A stretch of DNA of 64,000 bases from Parietichytrium sp. I65-24A (taxonomy: Eukaryota; Sar; Bigyra; Thraustochytrida; Thraustochytriidae): the NCBI GenBank assembly GCA_012862575.1, contig BLSF01000103.1, positions 24,107-88,106 of the forward strand, read 5' to 3'. The position numbers were made by a program, and so were the translations under genes. Below the pieces are notes generated by a model that saw only the letters and a list, made by a program, of their open reading frames with translations, was not told the DNA's origin and searched no databases. Shown here piece after piece: positions 1-8,956 of the stretch. How positions within the stretch are numbered: position 1 is the first letter of the stretch; every line of letters starts with the position of its first letter.

Positions 1-229
1 GTCTCACGATGTGCTCCCCTTGCTGCTGCGAGTGCTGCTCGAGGTCTTTGAACTTCCTCTCTGCCAGCTCCCGCTGTCCCTGTGCATCCTCCAGCTCTTT
101 GCCAAGCCGTTTCGAGGCCTCTTGCTCTTGCGCGAGAGATCTTCGGATGGACTCCACATCGAAGGCCTGCTGTTCGGCCTGGAGCACGGCCTGACGAAGT
201 TGGCCCAAGAGGCCGCCATCTACGTCCAT
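1..229 (-). CDS. 5' end of a coiled-coil protein gene (partial)
   Basis: An open frame starts at an ATG whose complement is at 227-229 and runs off the left edge without a stop. About 76 residues are visible, beginning MDVDGGLLGQLRQAVLQAEQ. The segment is rich in E, Q, K, A and L with heptad-like spacing, so it reads as the start of a long coiled coil. No family can be named from this much sequence. Other frames over the same bases give arginine/serine-rich products and are shadows. The gene is divergent from the coding region that starts at 1357. Confidence is moderate because only the N-terminus is visible. Confidence 0.55.
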   Translation of the reverse strand, partial: MDVDGGLLGQLRQAVLQAEQQAFDVESIRRSLAQEQEASKRLGKELEDAQGQRELAERKFKDLEQHSQQQGEHIVR

Positions 230-1356
230 GCCAGGCCCGCGGCTTGCCCGTTCCCGGCCTGTGCATGCAACGATTGTCAGCCAATTATTCGCTGTGCTCT
301 GCCCTGCTCTGCTGGGAGATATGAATGGGTATTGGGTTTGGAGGTCGATGGATAGGCAAATGGCAACGCCGTGGCTCAAGCCCGGGCTCCTCGGAGAGAG
401 AGCCGCACGCGAATGGTCAATCAATGATGGAAGCTGGATGGAGACAGAAACAGAAATAGAAATAGAAATAGAAACAGAGAGAGCCGAGAGCGTTGAGACC
501 GTTCTCTGCCTTGTGTGCACTCGCACCATCGCACTCACTGATGATACACTGATGATACTCGCTGTCAGTGCAGTATTCGAGTAGGAGACTAGGAAGCAGC
601 TACCTCCGTATAGTGAATATTCTAGAGAACAATCTCAAGTTCCATGTTTTTGTCCGTTCAATCAGCTCAACTCAGGCTCAGTCTCGGCGGCGCGGGGATA
701 CTGCTAGAGTAGCTTGTAGCTCTCTGTCGCCAGTGGAGTAGGAGTGTTCGTTCGTTCAGAGTCAATGGCGTGCCAGAGGCTGTGGAGAACGTGAGACAGG
801 TTCGATGTTGAACAAGTTGAAGTTGAGCGAGCTGAATAAGAATATATGGATATGTATATGGCGTGTGTCCCTGAGTCTCTCCGGGTCTTCCAAGCAGCCA
901 CTCTGGAAGCTCGCCTTGGGATATATTCTTTCCTTTGTGCATTGTAAGTGTTATAGTAGATGTGAGCCGCAGATCGATTGTCGGGCGCAGCTCCAGGGTC
1001 AATTGAAAAGTGTTTTTTCCACCCCCGCCGAATGAATCCCGAAAGCTGCAACCAAACAGTCAAACCGGAGCACACTAGAGCTAGAAACACAAATCCGAAA
1101 AGAGGCCAGCTCGCTGAAGAGCTCTAGCATTAATAGATAAGCTCCAGTCGAATTTTCTAATTCCAATTTTGTCTAGCAGCGCAAGGCCTGAATTGTTGGG
1201 GAGGCACGGTCCAAATCACGGTTTTGACTTGTGCGAAGAGGAGCCAAGGGGTTCCCAAAAGTGACGGGACCTGTTGCCAATGAAACCTTTGGAAGAGCGT
1301 GGTCAAGTCACACGAAAAAGCAGGAGTGGCGGTCGCACGCGCTTGCTTTCGCCGTG
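230..1356. other. Intergenic region between divergent genes
   Basis: This 1.1 kb holds the shared upstream region of the left-edge gene and the EF-hand-like gene. It contains a short AGAAAT-type simple repeat at about 441-485. Small frames on both strands lack family resemblance and mostly lack ATG starts. I see no RNA gene. Confidence 0.5.
441..485. repeat. AGAAAT simple repeat
   Basis: Imperfect 6-base units (agaaat and agaaac) run purine-only on the + strand between the two divergent genes. Confidence 0.7.
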
Positions 1357-2523
1357 ATGCCGCCCGCGAAAAGGCGGGTGAGAGCCCGTCGAGCGGACAG
1401 AGCCTTGCCTCAATTGCAGCCACAAGTCTCCAGCGAGTCACTTGATGAGCTCGTCGAGAAAGTCCAAGCCAGCTCCTTTGCGGCGCGCTCCGAGCTTGCC
1501 ATCAAACAACAAAATCAACACTCAAAGAAACAGACTGCGATTCCCTTCGATCCTCTTGACCCTTTTGCTTTGCTCCACGCGTCTCGAGAAATTCGGCAAA
1601 AACCATTCCTGAGGCCGGAGGACCAATTTGTTCCTCACGTCGATGTCAGTGCTGTGGAATCGCTCGTCCCTATTACTTATAAAGCAGCGCTGCGAGATGC
1701 TCGCCAGCTCGAGTTGGAGGCTAAGCAGCAAATTCATATCGAGCAGGACAGAGCGCAACGGCGAAGTGCACTTCGAAAAGAGAGGAAGCAGCATTTAGGG
1801 GAGAGAAAGAAAATGCAAAGAAAGCAGCAAGACCGCTCTGCAAGACAAGAACAAATAGGAGCGTCGCAACTTATTCAGACTGCAGCAGCGAATGTGAAAT
1901 ACCTTTTCAAGGAATTCCGTGAAGCAGATCCTAAGCAGTCGGGTTTCGTCCCGAAGCAAGTCTTTCTGCAAATCATCCAGAAAATCTCGACCAAATGCAA
2001 GTGGAGAGCCAAAGACATTGACAAACTCACAGAGGCCCTATTGCAAGGAACAATTGTAGATTATCGCCCGATCCTTTCCGGCGAAACTTCAGGAAGACTT
2101 CGAAAAGAAACTTTTGGCGAACCAGGTCATACCTCCAGCGCACCCGAACTCTTGCGTCGAACGATTCAGAATCAGACCACGGAGCTGAACGACCGCCAAT
2201 TGCGACATAGCTTTGCGTCCCAAAAATACAAAGATACCAAGCATCTCATCCGGCCAGGAACCGGGGCAGACGGCTTTTTCCCGGACGTTGAAAGATTTCA
2301 GACGACAGCCCAATCTCCTGCAGCGGAAAGTAAGTGGGAAACCCAGTTTGCCCTTCGAAGAGATAGGAGCCTAAGCAAAGCGCACTCCGTTGACAGGTTT
2401 CAGAAACGTATTAGCGATTTCGTTGCAGGCAGAGAAAAGATGAATGAGGAGCGACGCTTGGGAAGGGAAGCTTCTCTTTCTCACCAAAGAGAGCTGTACT
2501 TGTCAAGACTCTCATTCTATTGA
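1357..2523 (+). CDS. Coiled-coil protein with degenerate EF-hand-like segment
   Basis: The frame is open from 1231, but that position is GTG. The first ATG is at 1357, giving 388 residues starting MPPAKRRVRARRA. The N-terminus is basic and could act in nuclear or cytoskeletal targeting. A charged coiled coil rich in Q, R and K spans about residues 110-165. Residues about 178-212 look like an EF-hand; the loop DPKQSGFVPKQV has D, S and G in place but lacks the final acidic residue, so calcium binding is doubtful. The C-terminal third is low complexity and basic. I do not recognise an orthologue. The mix of coiled coil and weak EF-hand is common in ciliary and basal-body proteins, but this is inference only. 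It converges on the TM2-domain gene. Confidence 0.7.
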   Translation: MPPAKRRVRARRADRALPQLQPQVSSESLDELVEKVQASSFAARSELAIKQQNQHSKKQTAIPFDPLDPFALLHASREIRQKPFLRPEDQFVPHVDVSAVESLVPITYKAALRDARQLELEAKQQIHIEQDRAQRRSALRKERKQHLGERKKMQRKQQDRSARQEQIGASQLIQTAAANVKYLFKEFREADPKQSGFVPKQVFLQIIQKISTKCKWRAKDIDKLTEALLQGTIVDYRPILSGETSGRLRKETFGEPGHTSSAPELLRRTIQNQTTELNDRQLRHSFASQKYKDTKHLIRPGTGADGFFPDVERFQTTAQSPAAESKWETQFALRRDRSLSKAHSVDRFQKRISDFVAGREKMNEERRLGREASLSHQRELYLSRLSFY

Positions 2524-3022
2524 ATATATTTCTGCGATGAATTGGTTTCTTAGTGGTTTTGTTTTTAAAAGTGTAAACTGTGTATATCTTTAATAATATT
2601 TCGATTTGTGAGCACCTCTTCACCGCACGCACGAGTCGATGCCGTGTATGTTCGTGTCCCGGCATTCAGTCGTTACAGCGAGTGCTTGTATTGCGAGGAC
2701 TTCGCATACCGCGAGCAGGAAGAAAATGAAGTGCGCAATCCATTTAGATTCGAGTTTAAATACAAAGAAGACTTGTATACTATTGAGCTCAACACCCCTG
2801 TTCATTGATCTCCGTAAGCTCTTTGGGAGCCGAGTTCACAAAGAATGGATTGTGCCCCCTCTACCAAACTAACAGGACTATATTTAAAAAAAGCAAAGAC
2901 ACAGCACGCCAATGTGCCAAACAATAACATGACAAACAAATCCCCAAACTTGGGATCGCTCGAATATGCCCAATTTATACAAATCAATTGCCACGCACAA
3001 ACTTCTCTCAATTTCCCAGATA
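2524..3022. other. Convergent intergenic region
   Basis: This 499 bp holds the two facing 3' ends of the EF-hand-like gene (+) and the TM2-domain gene (-). It is A/T-rich near 2535-2600, as expected for 3' untranslated sequence. Small frames here are not convincing and I see nothing else. Confidence 0.5.
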
Positions 3023-5728
3023 TTACACCGAGAGGCTCGCGAGTTCAATCTGTCCATCTCCAGCTTGTCCGCTATTCGAAGATCGATCTTCGGGGCGCGT
3101 TTGGCCCTCGCGGTCGAGGTCTTCAATCCTCTTTTGTACCAACTGGCGGAGCCGGAATCCATCTGCAATCCAGCCAATCCCGAGCAAGCCAAGAGTGCAC
3201 ATGTACAAGTAAAACATCTTCTTGTCGCCCAGGTAGAGATAGTGCATGCCAAAAAGCCCGCCCGGCATCCACAGCAAGTAAGTGTCCAGTAGTGTTGGGT
3301 TTCGGCAGTCTGAGAAAGCACTATAGGTAATGCGATGCTCATACATATTCGATAAACGACATGAGTCCAGAAGCCAGCCACTTCCCAGAGAAGCCAAAGA
3401 GAAGGTGTAATACAAGCCCCATTTCGTGTTGCCCAGAGCGTAACGATGTCCGCCAACGAGGCCGAGCACCGACCAAACGAGGTACGTCTCTCCTAACGTG
3501 CACTCAGATCCTTCCTCATTCCTGTTCACACGATTGACCAGAGACGGCAGCCTAACCAGGTCATAGACCCAACCGACGAGGAATAGACCAAGAGTGCAAG
3601 CATAAAGAGTCCCCCAACCGTACCGGTTGAGATAAAAGTGATGGCCGCCAAAGACACCCGAAAGAACGCAATAGACGTATGCTTCACTCAAACGGTAAAC
3701 TGGACTGTGCGCAATGCGGTCTTCCACGATCAGAGGGTGAACAGGCACAGTTGGGTCGTAGCCAGCAAGTGCCGGAGGGCTTGAAGAGACATCTTGTTCG
3801 AATGTGCCCTGAGACCCCGTCCCAGCACCTTGCATCTCCTCAAACGCTGGCGCACTTGCCGGCGCAGACAGTGTGGAGCTTCTAGTTGGGGAACGTGAAG
3901 GAGAGTGCTCCACTTGTGCCTTAGAAGACACTTTGCTTCCCTTTGGCGAAACCAACGCAATTGCGGAGTTGGCTCTGGCGCTCTGCGAGCTACTCTCCCT
4001 AACCTCAACGCCACGAAAGGCAGCTTGATCAGAACTAGTTTTGCGGATGGCTTGAGAAAGGCCAGAGGACGCATCACCGGGAGACTTTGAAGATGCCATG
4101 GCTTCCTCTGAAATTGCCAAGTTCCTTCTCACTTGGTGCGCCAGATCGGAATTTGGCTTTGCCTTAAAGTTCGGGTCGTCGGGCCTGATGCGTTTCCTCA
4201 TATCTTCATACTCGTCCGCCTCGTGCAAGCTATCCAGTGGACTGCCAACTGAGCTTTCAGAAGCAGGCTGCATATTTCTCCGCTTCTTCGATTTTGAATG
4301 CGATGATTCCCCTGACTCTGAAGCACTCCCAGATTTCTGCATCGTCTCAATTTCGCGTGCTAGAGTACGAGTGCTAGCAATTTGAAAGTAATGTGTTTCC
4401 GCGTTCGACAAAATACGGAACCCATCACCCTCCTTCACAGCACAAATTACTTCAAAAGTATACTTCGGAGCAAGGTTCGGTCTGTCCTTTGGTCGTCTCT
4501 TTTTGGAGAGCTCTACGGTTAGCTTCCAACAGCTTGCATTGAAGGTGATGAGCCGACGCGTCGACGTTTCCAAGCTGGTCTTTCCCAGAAGGCAGTGTGC
4601 CTTTAAACTATTAAACTCCGAAGGAGATAACACCATTCCTCCCGCCAGACTCGTGCTCTGCCCGTCGTCGGCTGCCAGATTTATCCTAGCTAAAGCAATC
4701 ACTTCCAGCTCACTGACATCCACTCCGTCGAGAACGGCCTTCACCGGGCCGCTGCAAGTTCCTCCCCCACTGATCTTGTGTTTCAGATCCTTTACCCTCA
4801 CCAAATAATAGTCTCCAAACTCCGGGCAGAACGGGAAGCACTGTAGGTTCTTCCTGTCGTTGCGCCAGTACTTTGTGTGAAAAGGAGTAACGATACTCAC
4901 ACGGAAACCTTGCAGGGACGGACTTGCCGGTGGGACAGTCTCAACTGGGATCCTGTAACCGAAATCGGTTTCGATTTCTTCGTGCTTGGTCGGGCTCTGT
5001 CCATTAGGAATGTGGGCATGATCGTGTCCGTAGGTGTAGTCTTGAGAATGTTCCCAAACGTCTCGTGAAGGTTCCTGTTGAAATCGCGTCGCTTCTACCC
5101 CTCCAGCAGCGGGGAACAGCATTGCTGGATCGTGAAGATCCTCATGTTTAACGGGAGGCAGACCTGTGGGGTGAAGATAGGGCTCAGAGGTCTGGCTTCC
5201 GGAAGGCATGTAGGAGGCGGCCATACTTCTGTCGTCGTACATCTCCTCCGGGTAGTAGGCGTGATGTCCATTCATCTTGTTGTTGCTGTTCCGCGTGACC
5301 TCGTCGATTGTCAGATCAGGCACATGTTCAGGAAACGCGCCGCTGTTCCCGGACACTGGAATCCGATCACCGTTGTGAAGCCCTGGGTCGGAGTAGTGGT
5401 GGTATTCGTGTGTGTGCCCATTGTAAGGCAGTGGTCTGTCGTCGTACGGAATGGCAAAGTCCATGTCATGTGTTACCTCGTAGTCCAGCGACTCCATGAA
5501 TCCGTCAAGCGAGTCTGTCTCTTCTTTGATGTGTACTCCGTTTCCAGTGTCTGCGCCTTCCGCGATAGTTTGCAGCTGATACCCGTCGTCTTGCCCTGGA
5601 GACATGACGTGCGTACCAGAGTCGGACGCGCTCGTCGCGCTGTTGTAACCGGAACTGTAGGGAGAGAACGGCGCATCCAGGGGCGAGAAGAGCACCTCTG
5701 GCAAGTCGTCAAAGTCAACTCCGTCCAT
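3023..5728 (-). CDS. Putative membrane-tethered regulator with three C-terminal TM2 domains
   Basis: The frame extends upstream to a GTG, but the first ATG is at 5728, giving 901 residues. Residues 1-270 are acidic, proline- and histidine-rich and disordered, with sumoylation-like motifs (IKEE near 67, VKHE near 193). Residues about 272-462 form a compact folded region that I cannot assign; its position and basic patches (KKRRPKDRP) suggest a DNA-binding or other nuclear domain. A basic cluster KSKKRRN (about 478) looks like a nuclear localisation signal, and a Ser-rich linker follows. From about 681 there are three tandem TM2 domains (about 681-733, 742-795, 812-862), each with paired hydrophobic helices, GxxGxHxxYL-type turns and a D-x-x-R motif. 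TM2 proteins are membrane proteins of poorly known function. Nuclear signals plus membrane repeats recall membrane-bound transcription factors such as MYRF, but homology is not shown. Confidence 0.8.
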   Translation of the reverse strand: MDGVDFDDLPEVLFSPLDAPFSPYSSGYNSATSASDSGTHVMSPGQDDGYQLQTIAEGADTGNGVHIKEETDSLDGFMESLDYEVTHDMDFAIPYDDRPLPYNGHTHEYHHYSDPGLHNGDRIPVSGNSGAFPEHVPDLTIDEVTRNSNNKMNGHHAYYPEEMYDDRSMAASYMPSGSQTSEPYLHPTGLPPVKHEDLHDPAMLFPAAGGVEATRFQQEPSRDVWEHSQDYTYGHDHAHIPNGQSPTKHEEIETDFGYRIPVETVPPASPSLQGFRVSIVTPFHTKYWRNDRKNLQCFPFCPEFGDYYLVRVKDLKHKISGGGTCSGPVKAVLDGVDVSELEVIALARINLAADDGQSTSLAGGMVLSPSEFNSLKAHCLLGKTSLETSTRRLITFNASCWKLTVELSKKRRPKDRPNLAPKYTFEVICAVKEGDGFRILSNAETHYFQIASTRTLAREIETMQKSGSASESGESSHSKSKKRRNMQPASESSVGSPLDSLHEADEYEDMRKRIRPDDPNFKAKPNSDLAHQVRRNLAISEEAMASSKSPGDASSGLSQAIRKTSSDQAAFRGVEVRESSSQSARANSAIALVSPKGSKVSSKAQVEHSPSRSPTRSSTLSAPASAPAFEEMQGAGTGSQGTFEQDVSSSPPALAGYDPTVPVHPLIVEDRIAHSPVYRLSEAYVYCVLSGVFGGHHFYLNRYGWGTLYACTLGLFLVGWVYDLVRLPSLVNRVNRNEEGSECTLGETYLVWSVLGLVGGHRYALGNTKWGLYYTFSLASLGSGWLLDSCRLSNMYEHRITYSAFSDCRNPTLLDTYLLWMPGGLFGMHYLYLGDKKMFYLYMCTLGLLGIGWIADGFRLRQLVQKRIEDLDREGQTRPEDRSSNSGQAGDGQIELASLSV

Positions 5729-6050
5729 TGCGCCAAGAGCTGACCAGCCACCCGCCACCCAGCCGCACGAAAGGAGGCCAAAGCCAAGTCGGACCAGCTA
5801 CAGGTCACCAACACCAAAGTGGCAACAACAACTTTCCTTCACCTAAAAGAGCAGCCCCTCGGTCCCCACTCCCGTCCGTAGCCCGAACCTGAACTGCCGG
5901 AGTGAATAATGTGCAGTGCGACCAAGTAGACCAAGTAGACAGGTGTTCCCTTGGCCCTTTGGCACTTGGCCCGTGTCAAAAAGCGGCGAGCAGAGCTATT
6001 GTCGCAGGCTCCTCCGTTCCTACACTGGCTCAGCTCGCGTGCCCCTCACA

Positions 6051-6110
6051 GTTTCCTCTTTCTCCTCTTTCTCCTCTTCTCTTCTTCTCCTCACTCACTC
6101 ACTCACTCAG
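6051..6110 (+). repeat. Pyrimidine tract (CTTCTC and CACT repeats)
   Basis: The + strand is almost wholly C and T for 60 bases, ending in CACT tetramers. Such tracts are common near transcription starts, but a promoter role here is inference. Confidence 0.6.
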
Positions 6111-6613
6111 TCGAGGTGGTCGCTCTGCGCACTCTGCGCACAATTCGTGTCAGACGGTGGGCAACTTTGGGCTAGCTAGCTTTTTCCCTTCTCCCTCTTT
6201 TCCCTCTCGCGAAACTTGTACATCAGGAATTGAGTCACACGCTTCGCTCGGCTTCCTATTGTTCGCTAACGCACTCTGTACATGAAGGTGAGTAGCACAC
6301 TATGCTAGGTAGCGCATTTTATAAGGCTGCGGTAGTGGGGGTTAGCGACGGCCACTAGTTACTCTACGACGCTATTAATAACAAATAGCGCGGCACTATG
6401 GTCTGCTTCTACTGAAACTAATTGAGCATGCTACTAGCTAGCTAGTAGCCAGTCATACCGTGATAGGTGTGGTATGGGCCATCTCAGACACACCACAACC
6501 GACACTCAGGCTCCGCGGCCTTGTCAAACACTCACATGAAGAACTCGCACATTACACATACAGCAATTGGAGTTCGTTGTCCACGTGGGCATGGACATGA
6601 AACTGCTGAAACA

Positions 6614-6653
6614 CGCTGGAACCTGCTGGAACCTGCTGGAACCTGCTGGAACC
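6614..6653 (+). repeat. 10-base tandem repeat (acctgctgga)
   Basis: Three exact copies and flanking partial copies of a 10-base unit lie in the intergenic region upstream of the lactonase gene. Confidence 0.8.
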
Positions 6654-7063
6654 CACGGATCTCGCGAATCTTGACGGTCAAGCGACAAACAGCAAGCATA
6701 CTACTGTTACTATAGAGCCCTATTATAGTAGATATAGTAGCTCTTTAATAATAAGCTAGAGTACTAATGAACGCTATATACGTTCATTGTCCGATTACCG
6801 CCCTATTAATAGCTAGCTACCTGAGATACCAGAGTACCGGCAGTGCGACTGTAGCCTTTACGAATGCTTTTGATACTACTTTAGAGAGCTACTGATGAGT
6901 ACAACTAGTAGACGGCTTGGAGAGAGTGGGAAGGTAAATGGTACTCAGTACTCAGTATCCTGATGTACCACTCAGTATCTTGGAATTTGTTGGTCCTGTG
7001 GGGTCTGTGATGGTCTCTGGGGTTACTGGGGTTAAAGTTTGGGTCATTTGTTTGGGATCATTC

Positions 7064-7112
7064 GAGTCAGAGTCAACAGAGTCAACAGGGTCAATAGAGT
7101 CAACAGAGTCAA
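7064..7112 (+). repeat. 9-base tandem repeat (agtcaacag variants)
   Basis: About five imperfect copies of agtcaacag lie about 120 bases upstream of the lactonase start. A GAAGAGTGT-type stutter follows at about 7136-7175. Confidence 0.75.
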
Positions 7113-7230
7113 CGCGAAACTGTGGTCTGCAGAGCGTAAAGAGTGTGAAGAGCGTGAAGAGTGAAGGGTGAAGAGTCTAAAGTCGGTGTGCTGCATTGGC
7201 TTGCGAGGAGAGGACAAGATTCAGGCGTCG

Positions 7231-8710
7231 ATGCAGAGGACATTCTTCGTTGGAAGCTGTAAGTTGGCGGCAATTATGTTTGGTTCGGTCTTCGTCGCTT
7301 GATTGACCAGCGTCGGTCGATACGGACAGATGGGACCTCCTTCCCGCACGTGGAGGGCAGAGGGAAAGGGGTCTGCGCGTACAGGTTTGCAGGGCGCGGG
7401 GCTGAAGGCGTAAGTCTTCTGGATACGCTGAAATGGACCGCGGAAGAAGAAGGCCTTCCGCGCAACCCGACCTATTTGGCGCTGCATCCCTCAATCCCGG
7501 TTCTCTACGCATCCGACGAGAGCCTGGGAACTGGTAAAGTGTTTGCAATTGCTTTTGATCGCGAGACTTTGAAAATGACTGTCCTAAATCACGCGAGCTC
7601 CCAGGGACCCTCCTGTGCGCACGTTTACATCAGTGAATGTGGGAATGTCCTATTTGCTGTAAACTACGGAGGGGGGCCTCTGTTGAGCTTTGCGCTGGAT
7701 CCGGATTCAGGAACTATTACTCGCACCTTGTCTGTCGTAACAAAGCCATTCTCTGTTGAATTCTTCCTGCAGGGTCCGAATGAGACCCGGCAAGAAAAAC
7801 CCCACCCGCACCAGTGCGTGGCAGTTAGTCTCGCCAGAAAACTTGAACTCTTCTCGGACGAAGCAGAAGAGCAATCTGGCAACACGGATGACTTGGATGA
7901 CTCGGCCTCGATTGCGATAATTAACAGCGGAGTTTCGGGAAAGGCCGAAAGCCCTGCAACCACAAAGCTGGCGCTCTCCAGCGTCTCTCTCTTTGTTCCT
8001 GACTTGGGCTCGGACTGTGTGCACGTTTTCTCGCTCACGGAATCTGGGAAAGTTGGCGGTGCAGGTTATTTTGACATGCCCGCTGGAAGTGGTCCGCGAC
8101 ATCTTGCGTTTCACCCCCAGGACACTTCCCGGTTGTTTGTGCTATGCGAGTTGACGTCCGTGCTGGTATCTGTCAACCTTGACAAAGTTCAAGCCAAGTC
8201 GAGACCAGCCAAGAAGAGAAAGCTAGAAAGTTCGTCGAATGATTGCTTACAACATGTCGACCAAGTCATCTCTACGATCAACGGCTCAACCGAAGCGAGT
8301 GAAGAGCGCGTAACCTCGGCTGCTGCCATTACAATTCACTCTGTAAGTTTCTATCTCGACTCAGACGGCGGAAGAGGAGGGGGACGACGTCGCCTAACAT
8401 ACTTTACGATTATTTACCATTCCAGAATGGGCGCTTTATTTACTGCTCCAATCGGGTCGTCGGGGCGAACGGCACCGTGGCACTTTTCCACTTTGAAAAC
8501 GGTCAACTCTCCTTTAGAAAGTGCTTTGACACCTTCGGCGGCACCCCGCGCGAAATTAAGCTCGAGCCCTCCGGGGCACAGCTTTATGTTTGCAATCAAG
8601 ACACCGACTCAATTGTAATATTCGATATTGACCAGGAGACTGGGGAACTCTCCGAACAGTTTGACACCTTTACGACTCCGACGCCAGTTGCTTTGGCATT
8701 TTGCCACTGA
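7231..8710 (+). CDS. Lactonase-family beta-propeller (6-phosphogluconolactonase-like), three exons
   Basis: I read three exons: 7231-7258, 7330-8342 and 8426-8710, total 441 residues. Exon 1 is only 28 bases (MQRTFFVGS plus one base). Intron 1 starts GTAAGT and ends GACAG; intron 2 (8343-8425) starts GTAAGT and ends TTCCAG. Both junctions keep the frame, and the joined start FFVGSY followed by GKGVCAYRF is the usual lactonase N-terminus. Other family signatures are NPTYLALHP, FAVNYGGG, GSGPRHLAFHP, GGTPREIKLEPSG and a QDTDSIVIFDID ending. The fold is a seven-bladed propeller of the YbhE/muconate-cyclase type; bacterial members hydrolyse 6-phosphogluconolactone in the pentose phosphate pathway, but substrates of eukaryotic members vary. 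A lysine-rich insert (about residues 304-345, with PAKKRK) is longer than in typical members. It faces the armadillo/LamG gene tail to tail with 246 bp between them. Confidence 0.9.
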
Positions 8711-8956
8711 CACGCATCTGAAAAGAATGGAGACAGGATGAAAACTTTTGCATTCTGCCGACCTTGCCAATGATTTCGCGTGAGGCTTTCTATGACTGTC
8801 ACTCTCACCCCATAATGCGTTGTTTACAATTTTCTGAATCTACACACTCTAAAGGTGCTAATTTGACGCTCCCTTTCTATAATATTCCAACCAAGCCAAT
8901 CAAAAGCAGCTGGCTCTCTGAGAAACAGGAAACTCGAGACGGTGTGCCCGGCCTCT

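Larger units (their letters stand above)
5729..7230. other. Intergenic region between divergent genes, with simple repeats
   Basis: This 1.5 kb separates the TM2 gene (-) from the lactonase gene (+). It holds a pyrimidine tract (6051-6110), three CTAG-rich palindromic patches (about 6169-6180, 6423-6448, 6810-6822), a 10-base tandem repeat (6614-6653) and 9-base repeats (7064-7112). An ATGAAG followed by GTGAGT at 6282-6293 could be a tiny first exon, but no matching downstream exon is evident. No open frame has family resemblance. Confidence 0.5.

Noticed and set aside
5902-6285. 127-codon + frame with Ser/Leu-rich product
   Set aside because: It is driven by the pyrimidine tract and has no family resemblance.
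6938-7171. 77-codon + frame with ESTESTGS-like product
   Set aside because: It is a translation of the 9-base repeats.
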